From Actinocorallia sp039871655 (GTDB lineage: Bacteria; Actinomycetota; Actinomycetes; Streptosporangiales; Streptosporangiaceae): DNA of 64,000 nucleotides. Numbering within the stretch: position 1 is the first letter of the stretch; every line of letters begins with the position of its first letter. Where the stretch lies: assembly GCF_039871655.1 (NCBI RefSeq), contig NZ_JBDPLZ010000005.1, forward strand, positions 620,001-684,000, in the 5' to 3' direction. Under the pieces are notes generated by a model. The model saw only the letters and a list, made by a program, of their open reading frames with translations. It had not been told where the DNA came from and did not search any database. This document shows positions 15,132-23,260 of the stretch, one piece after another. A program made the position numbers and the translations under genes.

Positions 15132-15908
15132 TCAGACGGTGGGGACGATCATCGGGGTCCCGGTGGCGGGGTCGGGGACGACGAGGCAGGGGAGGTCGAA
15201 GACCCGCTCGATCAGGGGGGCCGTGACGATGTCGGCGGGCGGGCCTTCGGCGACGACGGCGCCGGACTTCATGGCGATGAGGTGGTCGGCGTAGCGGCAG
15301 GCCTGGTTGATGTCGTGGAGGACGGCTATGACGGTGCGGCCCTCGTCGCGGAGGCGGGCGAAGAGGGACAGCAGCTGGTACTGGTGGGTGATGTCGAGGT
15401 AGGTGGTGGGTTCGTCCAGCAGGAGGTAGGGGGTCTGCTGGGCCAGGGCCATCGCCACCCAGACGCGCTGGCGCTGCCCGCCGGAGAGGTCCTCGACCCG
15501 GCGGTCGGCCAGGTCCGTGACGTCTGCGGCCTTCAGGGCCTCGGTGACGGCGTGCTCGTCCTCGGCGGACCAGGTGGCCAGGAAGGTCTGGTGGGGGTAG
15601 CGGCCGCGGGCTACGAGTTGGCGGACGAGGATGTTCTCGGGGGCGTCCGCCGACTGGGGTAGGAAGCCGATGCTGCGGGCCAGCTCCTTGGGCCGGGTGC
15701 GGGAGACGTCCCGGCCGTCGAAGGTGACGGTTCCCGCGGCAGGGGAGAGCAGACGGACGAAGGAACGCAGCAGGGTCGACTTGCCGCAGGCGTTGGCGCC
15801 GACGATGGCGGTGAAGGCCCCGTCGGGGACGTCCAGGGTGAGCCGGGTGGAGATCACGCGGTCGCCGTAGGCGAGGGTGAGGTCGCGGGCGGAGAGTCGG
15901 GCGTTCAC
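15132..15908 (-). CDS. Siderophore ABC transporter ATP-binding protein (FecE/FepC-like)
   Basis: Cytoplasmic ATPase (258 aa) that powers import of an iron-siderophore. All motifs are present: Walker A GANACGKST, Q-loop FLPQSADAPENI, signature LSGGQRQR, Walker B LLLDEPTTYLD and the switch His in AVLHDINQACRYAD. ARGRYPHQ after the Q-loop is typical of the FecE subfamily. GTG 15908 overlaps the stop of the upstream permease by four bases (GTGA). Last gene of a five-gene operon that runs leftward from 19706. Confidence 0.93.
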   Translation of the reverse strand: MNARLSARDLTLAYGDRVISTRLTLDVPDGAFTAIVGANACGKSTLLRSFVRLLSPAAGTVTFDGRDVSRTRPKELARSIGFLPQSADAPENILVRQLVARGRYPHQTFLATWSAEDEHAVTEALKAADVTDLADRRVEDLSGGQRQRVWVAMALAQQTPYLLLDEPTTYLDITHQYQLLSLFARLRDEGRTVIAVLHDINQACRYADHLIAMKSGAVVAEGPPADIVTAPLIERVFDLPCLVVPDPATGTPMIVPTV

Positions 15909-16924
15909 GTTTTCTTCGTTTCTTTGAACAGGAGCCAGATGAAGTAGGAGCCGCCGACGGCCGTGGTCATGACGCCGACCGGCAGGGAGACGGGGGCCAG
16001 CAGCATCTGGGCGGCGAGGTCGGCGGCCAGGAGCAGGACGGCGCCGGTCAGCGCGGCGGGAAAGAGGGGGACGCCGGCGGCCCCGGCGAGGCGGCGGCCG
16101 ATCTGGGGCGCGGCGAGCGCGACGAACACGATCGGGCCCGCGACGGACGTCACCGTGGCGGTGCAGCCGACGCCCGCCAGCACGAGGAGGGGGCGCAAGG
16201 CGTTCAGGTTCACGCCGGAGGCGGCGGCGAGCTCGTCGCCCAGCGTGCTCTGGTGCATGGCGCGGGAGATCGCGGCGAGCAGCAGGGCGAGCACGGCGAG
16301 GATGGTGAACGCGGGGCCGAGGTCGGCCCAGTCGACGCCGTTGAGGCTGCCGGCGCTCCAGCCGGTCGCGGCGATCGCGACGTCCAGTTCGGCGCGCAGG
16401 ATGATCCACGAGTTCACGGCGGTGAGGATGGCGTTCACCGCGATGCCGATGACGATCAGCCGCATCCCGCTCACGCCGGACTTCATGGACAGCAGGTAGA
16501 TCGCGGTGGCGGCGAGCAGCCCGCCGGCGACCGAGCCCGCGGACAGCTGCGCGGCAGTGCCTCCGAAGAGGGTGATGACGACCAGCGCCCCGGTGTAGGA
16601 GCCGGCGTCGAGGCCGATGACGTCGGGGCTGCCGAGCGCGTTCCGGGTGAGGTTCTGGAAGATCGCCCCGGCGGCGCCGAGGGCCGCGCCGAAGACGAGC
16701 GCCGCGGTCACCCGGGGCAGACGCCATTCGCGGATCACGAAGGCCGACTCGCCGCGGTTCGCCAGCGCGGCCAGGGCCTCGCCGGGAGTCGCCCAGACCG
16801 TCCCGTAGCAGAGGCCGAGCAGGCCGAGGGCGAGCGCGACGGCGACGAGCACGGACGACACGGCGGCCGTCCGGCGCTCGATCTCGGCGGAGAAGCGCCC
16901 CGCGCGCAGGACGAGGGCGCTCAC
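15905..16924 (-). CDS. Siderophore ABC transporter permease (FecCD family, FepG-like)
   Basis: Inner-membrane permease (339 aa) with about ten transmembrane helices. Typical FecCD segments are LPRVTAALVFGAALGAAGAI with NALGSPDVIGLDAGSYTGA, the ATPase-contact loop GCTATVTSVAGPIVFVALAA and PQIGRRLAG, and the C-terminal LPVGVMTTAVGGSYFIWLLF. It pairs with the second permease immediately upstream, as in BtuC/FepDG-type importers. The GTG start overlaps the upstream stop by four bases, and its own stop overlaps the ATPase start, so the three genes are translationally coupled. Confidence 0.93.
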   Translation of the reverse strand: MSALVLRAGRFSAEIERRTAAVSSVLVAVALALGLLGLCYGTVWATPGEALAALANRGESAFVIREWRLPRVTAALVFGAALGAAGAIFQNLTRNALGSPDVIGLDAGSYTGALVVITLFGGTAAQLSAGSVAGGLLAATAIYLLSMKSGVSGMRLIVIGIAVNAILTAVNSWIILRAELDVAIAATGWSAGSLNGVDWADLGPAFTILAVLALLLAAISRAMHQSTLGDELAAASGVNLNALRPLLVLAGVGCTATVTSVAGPIVFVALAAPQIGRRLAGAAGVPLFPAALTGAVLLLAADLAAQMLLAPVSLPVGVMTTAVGGSYFIWLLFKETKKT

Positions 16925-17910
16925 AGGGCGACCGTCCCGTAGCGGCGGACGGCCCAGATCAGCACGGGGCCGCCGAGGAAGGCGGTGACGACGGCGACGG
17001 GCACCTCGCCGGTCGGCAGCAGCACCCGCGAGAGGACGTCGGAGACCAGCATGAGGACGGGACTGAGCACCATCGTGTAGGCCATGAGCCAGGGGATCGA
17101 GCCGGTGGCCAGGCGGCGGGCGAGGTGCGGCACGATCAGTCCGACGAAGGCGATCGGCCCGGCCGCGGCGGTCGCGGCGGCGGCCAGCACGGTGATGAGG
17201 CCGAGGACGGCCAGCCGGGTCCGTGCGACCCGGGCGCCGAGCGTCCGCGCGACGTTGTCGCCGAGCGCGATGGCGTTGAGCGGGCGGGTCACCAGGAGGG
17301 CTCCGGCCAGGGCGACGACGATCGCCGCCAGCAGGAGTTCGAAGGACGTCTGCTCGCGTCCGGCCAGCGAGCCGACGTACCAGAACCGGAACTTGTCGAA
17401 CACGTCCGGCAGCAGCAGGCGCAGCCCGAGCGAGACGCCGGCGAGCACCGCGCTGAGCGCCGTCCCCGCCAGGACGAGCCGCAGCGGCGCCGTCCGTCCG
17501 ACGGCGTAGACGAAGACCGCCGCGAGCACCGCGCCGGTGAAGGCCAGCGCCAGTTGCGTGAACTGCGATCCGGCGATCCCGAGCGCGGCGCCCAGTGTGA
17601 TGGCGAACCCGGAACCCGCGGTGACGCCGAGGATTCCGGGTTCCGCCAGCGGGTTGCGGGTCAGCGTCTGGACGAGCGCGCCCGCCGTGCCGAGGGCGGC
17701 TCCCACGCAGACGGCGAGGAACGTCCGGGGCACCCGCACGTCACGGACGATCAGGTGCTCGTCGGCTCCGGAGTGGTCGGTGAACGCGCGCAGGATCTCG
17801 CCGGGCGCGAGTGTCTGCGCGCCCACGCAGACGCTCGCGACCATCGCGGTCGCGAGCAGGAGAAGGGAGACGGCGAGGATCGTGACGCGCCGGGGGAGGT
17901 CAGTCGTCAA
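16921..17910 (-). CDS. Siderophore ABC transporter permease (FecCD family, FepD-like)
   Basis: Second inner-membrane subunit (329 aa) of the siderophore importer. VPRTFLAVCVGAALGTAGAL with NPLAEPGILGVTAGSGFAI, the coupling loop AGPIAFVGLIVPHLARRLA and the terminal GGPVLIWAVRRY define the family. It starts with TTG at 17910, inside the end of the siderophore-interacting-protein gene (11-base overlap), again suggesting translational coupling. Expression should follow the iron box upstream of the first gene of the operon. Confidence 0.92.
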   Translation of the reverse strand: MTTDLPRRVTILAVSLLLLATAMVASVCVGAQTLAPGEILRAFTDHSGADEHLIVRDVRVPRTFLAVCVGAALGTAGALVQTLTRNPLAEPGILGVTAGSGFAITLGAALGIAGSQFTQLALAFTGAVLAAVFVYAVGRTAPLRLVLAGTALSAVLAGVSLGLRLLLPDVFDKFRFWYVGSLAGREQTSFELLLAAIVVALAGALLVTRPLNAIALGDNVARTLGARVARTRLAVLGLITVLAAAATAAAGPIAFVGLIVPHLARRLATGSIPWLMAYTMVLSPVLMLVSDVLSRVLLPTGEVPVAVVTAFLGGPVLIWAVRRYGTVAL

Positions 17911-18706
17911 GCCCCGCCACTCCGCGTTTCCAGTAGCCGGTGAACAACGAGTCGAACCGTTCCTTGCTCCAGGCCCGCAACGGCTTGATGTCGTCGGCCT
18001 CTCCGGCGGCGAACAGGAAGGTCCGCGCGTCGGGGAGGGGGAGCGACCGCACCGTCTCGGCGAGGGCGGATCCGCCGTCCCGGACGAGCCAGGTGACCTG
18101 CACTCCGTCCCGTGATGCCAGCGGGTAGGCGTGGTCGGCGGCGTCGTCCGTCTCGATCACGACGTGGGCGGAGACGTCGGAAGGCGACTCCTCCAGCCAG
18201 CGGCCGAGCGCGGGAAGCGCCGTCGTGTCCACCGCGAACACGTAGTGGTCGTAGTTGTGGGCGAACGCTTTGGCTCCGGGAGGGCCTGCGATGGAGACCT
18301 CGTCGCCCACTTCGACGGAGGCCGCCCAGGACGATCCGAGGCCGCCTTCGTGCAGGACGACCTCCAGGTCGGCCTCGCGCGCGGCGGCGTCGTACCGGCG
18401 GATCGTGTACTTGCGCGCGGGCGGCAGCGGCCTGGGCCAGTCGAGGGTGAGCTCCTCGTTGGCGGTGGGGAGGCGGAGGGTTTCGTCCGGGTCCGGGAAG
18501 ACGACCTTGACGTGGTCGTCCGCCTGGTAGGTGTGGAATCCGTCCAGTTCGGGGCCGCTCAGCGTCAGCCGGACGATGTTCGGCGTCACCTGGACCCGCC
18601 GTGTGACGGTGACGGTGCGGACGCCGATCGGGTAACCGATGCGGACCGTGCCGCTTCCCGCCTTGTGGTGGGAGGCGACACGGTCACGGGGTGCGCTGCG
18701 GTCCAT
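17900..18706 (-). CDS. Siderophore-interacting protein (FAD-dependent ferric-siderophore reductase, ViuB-like)
   Basis: Cytoplasmic flavoprotein (268 aa) that releases iron from imported siderophores by reduction. The N-terminal FAD-binding domain (about 30-150) shows the flavin-contact RKYTIRRYD and the GLGSSWAASVEVGDEVSIAG loop. The C-terminal SIP/NAD(P)H domain has VFAVDTTALPALGRWLE, FLFAAGEADDIKPLR and the family ending GYWKRGVAGLDD. It sits second in the operon, one base after the binding-protein gene, so import and iron release are encoded together. Confidence 0.93.
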   Translation of the reverse strand: MDRSAPRDRVASHHKAGSGTVRIGYPIGVRTVTVTRRVQVTPNIVRLTLSGPELDGFHTYQADDHVKVVFPDPDETLRLPTANEELTLDWPRPLPPARKYTIRRYDAAAREADLEVVLHEGGLGSSWAASVEVGDEVSIAGPPGAKAFAHNYDHYVFAVDTTALPALGRWLEESPSDVSAHVVIETDDAADHAYPLASRDGVQVTWLVRDGGSALAETVRSLPLPDARTFLFAAGEADDIKPLRAWSKERFDSLFTGYWKRGVAGLDD

Positions 18707-18707
18707 G

Positions 18708-19706
18708 TCAGCCGTTCAGGAGCGGCGCGAGGGCCTTGTCGATGGAGTCGAGCGTCTTGAGCGCGGAGGCGTACGTCGCGGCCTCGGTGTACTGCAGGCC
18801 GAAGACCTTGCCCGCCTTGACCGCCGGAAGGTTCTTCCACAGCTTGGAGTCCAGGACGTACTGGACGGCCTCGCTGGGCTTGCCGTCCGCGTCGAGGGTG
18901 TAGGTGATGGCGTCGGCGTCGCCGAGGCTCTCCGGCAGCTCCTCGATGGAGGGGTACTCGCTGACGGCCAGGGCGCCCTGACCCTTCTCCTTGACCTCGC
19001 CGTAGTACTTCACGCCGATGTCCTCGGCGATGTTGGTGCCCCAGGAGCCGCCGAACTCGCGGTGGAACGAGCCTGCCTCGATCTCGCCGTAGGCGCCGAC
19101 GTGGCCGAAGTCCAGGCCGGTCAGGACGTCCTTGTACTTGTCGGCGATCTCCTTGGCCTTCTTCTCGTACGCGTTCTCGGCGTCCTCGAACTCCTCGAGG
19201 CGGCCCGCGGCGTCGGACTGCAGGCGGGTCAGGTCGCGCCAGGCGTCGGGGGTGGTGGGGCCGACGGCGACGACGGGGGCGATGCTCTCCAGCCGCTTCA
19301 GGTCGAGCTGGGCGAGGGCCGGCTTGGGCACGCCGATGACGATGAGGTCGGGCTTGACGGCGGCGATGGCCTCGTAGTTGGTCTCGGCGGCGGAGGCCCC
19401 CGCGATCTTCTCCAGCTTGTCGTAGGCCGCCCGGTCCTCGTCGGTCATCAGGGGGAGGCCGCGTTCCCAGGTGGAGATGCCGACGAGCGCGGCGTCGGCC
19501 TCGATCAGGGCGGGCACCGCGTAACCGGTGGCGACGACCCGCTCGGGGTCGGCCGGGATGGTGATGTCGCCGTTGTCCGCCTTGAAGACCCGGGTCTGCG
19601 CCGTGTCGGACTTGTCGGCGGAGTCGCCGGAGCCGCAGCCGGTGGCCGTCAGGGCGAGCGCGAGGGCCAGGGCGCCGGCGAGACGCCAGGGCTTGCGAGA
19701 GGACAT
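18708..19706 (-). CDS. Iron-siderophore ABC transporter substrate-binding lipoprotein
   Basis: Membrane-anchored receptor (332 aa) that captures ferric siderophores outside the cell. The signal peptide ends in LTATGC, so Cys becomes the lipidated N-terminus. A class III periplasmic-binding fold follows: VVATGYAVPALIEADAALVG, KPDLIVIG, and the long linker helix around DAENAYEKKAKEIADKYKDV. ATG 19706 has GAAGGA at 9 bases. It is the first gene of the leftward operon (binding protein, reductase, two permeases, ATPase) and lies 60 bases below the iron box. The siderophore type cannot be told. Confidence 0.92.
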   Translation of the reverse strand: MSSRKPWRLAGALALALALTATGCGSGDSADKSDTAQTRVFKADNGDITIPADPERVVATGYAVPALIEADAALVGISTWERGLPLMTDEDRAAYDKLEKIAGASAAETNYEAIAAVKPDLIVIGVPKPALAQLDLKRLESIAPVVAVGPTTPDAWRDLTRLQSDAAGRLEEFEDAENAYEKKAKEIADKYKDVLTGLDFGHVGAYGEIEAGSFHREFGGSWGTNIAEDIGVKYYGEVKEKGQGALAVSEYPSIEELPESLGDADAITYTLDADGKPSEAVQYVLDSKLWKNLPAVKAGKVFGLQYTEAATYASALKTLDSIDKALAPLLNG

Positions 19707-19765
19707 GAGGGTGATTCCTTCGATAAGCAGGCAGAACACCTCCGGACGAGTACCGGAAGGCCTAC

Positions 19766-19784
19766 TTAGGCTAGCCTTACCTTT
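19766..19784. promoter_or_regulatory. DtxR/IdeR-type iron box between siderophore operon and AraC gene
   Basis: 17 of 19 positions match TWAGGTWAGSCTWACCTWA, the best of the three boxes in the window. It lies between divergent starts (19706 leftward, 19816 rightward), so one site may control both. Confidence 0.82.
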
Positions 19785-19815
19785 CATTGGTCGGATATCG
19801 ATGAGAGGTCATCTT

Positions 19816-20616
19816 GTGTCGGTGACAGGACACCTTGCCTCCGATACGGCGGAGTGGTGCGAGGACTACGGCTACGGCATCGGCAGGCCCGACGGCGTCC
19901 GCGTGCTCAAATACCGGTCGTCCGGGCTGCTGGAGTTCCGGGAGGGGAGGCAGGACTTCCTGAACCAGCTCTACTGGACGCCCGACGGCATGCTCTCCAC
20001 CCTCACCGGCATGAACGCCCAGTTCATCGGCCCCAAAGAGGCGTTCTGGGCGCGGCGGACGGCCGACCACGAGGTCAGCGCGGGCGGCGGCCGGACCGTC
20101 TACCGCATCTGCCTGCGCCAGGTGCCCCCCGCTCTGAAGGAACTGAGCGTCGGAGCCGTCTCCGTGGACGCCGAGGCGGCACGGCTCATCCAGGCGCTGG
20201 CCACCCCCGGGCTCGACGAGGAGGAGGCCCTCGACGCCCGAGCCCGCATCATGGCGGGGCTGGGCGCCACGACCCGTGAGTTCGTCGGCCACCACACCCG
20301 CGGACCGGGTTTCGCCCTGACGGTGGCACGCGCCCTGACCCACGAGCCCGGAGACGCCACCCGTCTGGACGAGTGGGCCGTCCGCCTGCGGACCAGCGTG
20401 AAGACGCTCCAGCGTGACTTCGACCGGGAGTTCGGAATGTCGTACACGCAATGGCGTACGCGGCTGCGTCTCCAGGCCGCCCGGGTGCTTCTGGAAGAAC
20501 GACGGCCCGTCATCCAGGTCGCCCACCGCGTCGGGTACGCCAGCCCGTCGGCTTTCATCCAGGCGTTCACGAAGGAGTACGGCCACACGCCCGGCCGGCA
20601 CGTCCGTCAGATGTAG
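19816..20616 (+). CDS. AraC-family transcriptional regulator, divergent from siderophore operon
   Basis: Regulator of about 266 aa. The C-terminal hundred residues hold two helix-turn-helix motifs (DEWAVRLRTSVKTLQRDFDR and IQVAHRVGYASPSAFIQAFT) and end FTKEYGHTPGRHVRQ, the AraC hallmark. The N-terminal part should bind an effector; a siderophore is the natural guess given the neighbour, as for other iron-uptake AraC regulators. ATG 19801, GTG 19816 and GTG 19822 are in frame; GAGAGG 7 bases before 19816 favours that start. It shares the iron box with the import operon, so it would be made only under iron limitation. Confidence 0.88.
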   Translation: MSVTGHLASDTAEWCEDYGYGIGRPDGVRVLKYRSSGLLEFREGRQDFLNQLYWTPDGMLSTLTGMNAQFIGPKEAFWARRTADHEVSAGGGRTVYRICLRQVPPALKELSVGAVSVDAEAARLIQALATPGLDEEEALDARARIMAGLGATTREFVGHHTRGPGFALTVARALTHEPGDATRLDEWAVRLRTSVKTLQRDFDREFGMSYTQWRTRLRLQAARVLLEERRPVIQVAHRVGYASPSAFIQAFTKEYGHTPGRHVRQM

Positions 20617-20620
20617 CGCC

Positions 20621-21064
20621 TCACTCCGACAGAGTGGCCATCGCCCGTTCCGGCTCCCAGTGGGCGCGCAGCGAGGTGATGAGCCCGGACTCGTCGACCG
20701 TGTAGACGATCACGCAGTCGACCGTCATGGTCGCGCCGCGGCCCAGCGTCATGGTGAGGGTCGCGACGTTGGCGCAGCACGGGCCGTTGGCGAAGGAGTC
20801 CTTGACGTGGAACCGGATGCCCTGCACGGGCCCGACGAAGTCGTCCCAGAACTTCGCGATGCCCTCGTGCCCGCGGTGCCCCCTGCCCTCGGGGTCGAGC
20901 ATGGAGGGGCCGACGGGGTCCTCCACGAGCGCGTCCGGGGCGAAGGCGGCGAGCCACTCGTCCCTGTTCCCGGCGGAGGCCGCCGTCATGGACCGCCGCG
21001 CCGCCCGCCGGGCGGGGTGGTCGCCGTCGGGTGCTTCCCACAGGACGTCCGAAGAGGAGATCAC
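20621..21064 (-). CDS. NTF2/SnoaL-like protein
   Basis: A 147-residue cone-shaped NTF2-fold protein of the SnoaL / ketosteroid-isomerase-like group: an opening helix RRAARRSMTAASAGNRDEWL, FAPDALVEDPVG, GHEGIAKFWDDFVG and strands ending with YTVDESGLITSLRAHWEPE. Members include isomerases, cyclases and non-enzymatic ligand binders; substrate not assignable. It starts at GTG 21064 and is convergent with the AraC gene, leaving only four bases between stops. A KstR-like palindrome lies just upstream, hinting at steroid or acyl-CoA-responsive control. Confidence 0.78.
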   Translation of the reverse strand: MISSSDVLWEAPDGDHPARRAARRSMTAASAGNRDEWLAAFAPDALVEDPVGPSMLDPEGRGHRGHEGIAKFWDDFVGPVQGIRFHVKDSFANGPCCANVATLTMTLGRGATMTVDCVIVYTVDESGLITSLRAHWEPERAMATLSE

Positions 21065-21072
21065 GGGAAAAC

Positions 21073-21086
21073 TGTAACGTGTTCTC
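21073..21086. promoter_or_regulatory. KstR-like palindrome upstream of the NTF2-like gene
   Basis: TGTAACGTGTTCTC fits the TnnAACnnGTTnnA pattern I recall for KstR-type TetR repressors except at its last base. It lies 9 bases upstream of the GTG of the NTF2-like gene, where binding would block transcription. Confidence 0.4.
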
Positions 21087-21094
21087 GTTTTGGG

Positions 21095-22348
21095 TCAAGG
21101 GCCGGCTTCGGCGGGCTTCTTCTCCAGGGTCGCCCGGCGCAGGCTCGGCACGGACACCGCGAGCAGCAGCGCGACCCCCGCGCAGACCGCCCCGTTGACG
21201 ACCGCGGCCCCGCCAGGGTTGAACCAGCGCGCCAGCGCCGCCGCCTCGGCCCCGGCCAGGATCCGCCCGGTGGTGTCCTCGGCGTTGAACACGCCGGTGA
21301 TCCGGCCGCGCAGCCCGTCCGGGGTGTGGTGCTGCGCCAGGGAGTACTCCAGGACCTCGTAGACGACCCCGGCCGCCCCGGTGACCGCGAGCATGGCGAG
21401 CGCGACGGGCAGCGCCTCGCTCAGCCCGAACCCGATCGTGGCGAGCCCTCCGAGGAACGCCGCGCCCAGCAGCACGACCCCGGGCCTGCGGGTCCCGCCG
21501 AGCCACCCGCTGGTCGTGGAGACGACCACCGCGCCCGCGGCGGGAGCCGTGTAGAGCAGCCCGAGCACGAGCTCGTCACCGCCGAACCTCCCGGCGACGA
21601 GTTCGGGGAACAGCACGGTCGGAACGCTGAACATCGCCGTGACCGCCCCGAGGACGAGCAGCCCGCCGACGGTCGGATGCCGCAGCGCGAACCGGAACCC
21701 GGCCCAGGGAGAGGTCGTGCCCTCCTCGTCCTTCTCGCCCCGCCGGGGAGGCAGCGGTCCCACGCGGGCCAGCAGCACCACGGTGAGCGCGGTGGCGGCC
21801 GCGGTGACGGCGTACGCCCACCCCGGCTCCCAGAGCGCGATGATGACGCCTCCGAGGAACGGCGCGGCGATGGAGCCGATCTGCCCGGTCAGGGAGATGA
21901 GCGCTCCGGCCGCCGGAAGCTGAGCGGGGCGGACGAGGGTGGGCGTCACCGCCATCAGCGTCGTCACGCTGACGCCCGTGGCCAGCCCGTTCCAGGCGAC
22001 GCACGCGTAGATGACGGCCACGGACGGCCGGTCGGCGAACGCGTTGGCCGCCAGTCCCACGAACGCCAGCCCGGCCGCCGACCTGGCCAGGACGATCAGC
22101 CGGCGCCGGTCCATCCGGTCGGCCAGGACACCGCCGGACAACGACCCAAGCAGCACCGCCACGCTCATCGTCATGGTGGTGACGGCGACTCCGAACGACG
22201 ACTCTGTGAGGTCGTACACCTGGTCGGACAGCGCGACGGCCGCCATCCCCAGCCCGAGCAGCGACACCGTCCGCGCGATGAAGATCGCCCGGAAGTCCCG
22301 GCTCTCCCGCAGCGGGGCGGTGTCGAGCATGAGATCCCGCAGCCGCAT
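21095..22348 (-). CDS. MFS transporter, EntS-like exporter family
   Basis: Twelve-helix major-facilitator exporter (417 aa) of the ENTS group, whose founding member exports enterobactin. Typical are the N-terminal FRAIFIARTVSLLGLGMAAV, loop 2-3 GGVLADRMDRRRLI and the late segment YSLAQHHTPDGLRGRITGVF. ATG 22348 follows GGAGAAGGACAGG, a strong ribosome-binding region. With a siderophore importer 1.4 kb away, siderophore export is conceivable. However, no siderophore biosynthesis genes are present and no iron box precedes this gene, so a general drug/metabolite exporter is equally possible. Confidence 0.85.
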   Translation of the reverse strand: MRLRDLMLDTAPLRESRDFRAIFIARTVSLLGLGMAAVALSDQVYDLTESSFGVAVTTMTMSVAVLLGSLSGGVLADRMDRRRLIVLARSAAGLAFVGLAANAFADRPSVAVIYACVAWNGLATGVSVTTLMAVTPTLVRPAQLPAAGALISLTGQIGSIAAPFLGGVIIALWEPGWAYAVTAAATALTVVLLARVGPLPPRRGEKDEEGTTSPWAGFRFALRHPTVGGLLVLGAVTAMFSVPTVLFPELVAGRFGGDELVLGLLYTAPAAGAVVVSTTSGWLGGTRRPGVVLLGAAFLGGLATIGFGLSEALPVALAMLAVTGAAGVVYEVLEYSLAQHHTPDGLRGRITGVFNAEDTTGRILAGAEAAALARWFNPGGAAVVNGAVCAGVALLLAVSVPSLRRATLEKKPAEAGP

Positions 22349-22453
22349 ACCTGTCCTTCTCCGGACCCCTCTGGCCCACCTGAAAGCCGACAACCCGGGT
22401 GGAAAAACCCAGAGTTCCCCATGTGGCCGGAAAGAGTAGCTTGATCGCCCGCT

Positions 22454-23260
22454 TTACCGGACCACCCGGTGGCCTGGAGAAGCGCCTGCCGCGAGGGCCG
22501 AGCGGGCCTTCTCGGTCAGGGCGCGGCGGTCGTCCACCCCGGGGACGGGGTGGATCGGGGGATGGAGGGTGAGGCGGACGGTGAGGGCGTCGGCGGTGAG
22601 GACCCGGCGGAAGGAGGCGGCGAAGGTGTCGGCGCCGACGTAGGCGGCGACGGTGGTGGGGGCGTCGTGCTGCAGATACGTCAGGGTGACGGGGCGGATC
22701 GGGGCCTGGGCGTCCAGGGCGGCCTGGAAGACGGCCCTGCGGAAGGGGCCGCCGGGGGTGGAGCACCAGGTGGTGCCCTCGGGGAAGGCCATGACGGGGG
22801 CGCCGTTCTTGAGGAGTTCCGTGAGGGCGCCGACGGTGCGGGGAAGGGCGTACAGGTTCTCGCGGTCGATGAAACGGGTTCCGGCGCGCCGCGCCAGGAC
22901 GCTGATGAGGGGCCAGCGGGAGATCTCCCGTTTGGCGAGCATCGTCACCGGCTCCACGGCCTGCAGGACGAGGACGTCGAGCCAGGAGATGTGGTTGGCG
23001 ACGACCAGCGTTCCGGGGGAGCCGGGCACGGCCAGGCCGTCGCCGACCACGTCGAGCCGCACGCCGAGGGCATCGAGCACGGATCCGGCGACGGCACGCC
23101 GTTCGGCCGGGTCGGCCAGGCGTTCACCGAGCAGGAAGGCGCGGGCGACGCCGCGCGTGACGGACGAGAGGCGGTGCGCCGCGACGGGCAGCGGGACGGG
23201 CGGCGCGGCGTGGGACACGCAGTCGGTGGTGCAGGGGGAGACCGGTGCCCAGGAGCTCAA
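22454..23260 (-). CDS. 1-acyl-sn-glycerol-3-phosphate acyltransferase-like protein (PlsC/OlsA family)
   Basis: Membrane-associated O-acyltransferase (268 aa) with the PlsC motifs: block I NHISWLDVLVL (NHxxxxD), block II FIDRENL, block III FPEGTTWCS and block IV APIRPVTLTY. It follows an OlsB-like N-acyltransferase in the same operon, so OlsA-type acylation of lyso-ornithine lipid is the likeliest role; ordinary phosphatidic acid synthesis is the alternative. The start is inferred to be TTG 23260, which overlaps the upstream stop as TTGA. No better in-frame start is visible nearby. Confidence 0.82.
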   Translation of the reverse strand: MSSWAPVSPCTTDCVSHAAPPVPLPVAAHRLSSVTRGVARAFLLGERLADPAERRAVAGSVLDALGVRLDVVGDGLAVPGSPGTLVVANHISWLDVLVLQAVEPVTMLAKREISRWPLISVLARRAGTRFIDRENLYALPRTVGALTELLKNGAPVMAFPEGTTWCSTPGGPFRRAVFQAALDAQAPIRPVTLTYLQHDAPTTVAAYVGADTFAASFRRVLTADALTVRLTLHPPIHPVPGVDDRRALTEKARSALAAGASPGHRVVR

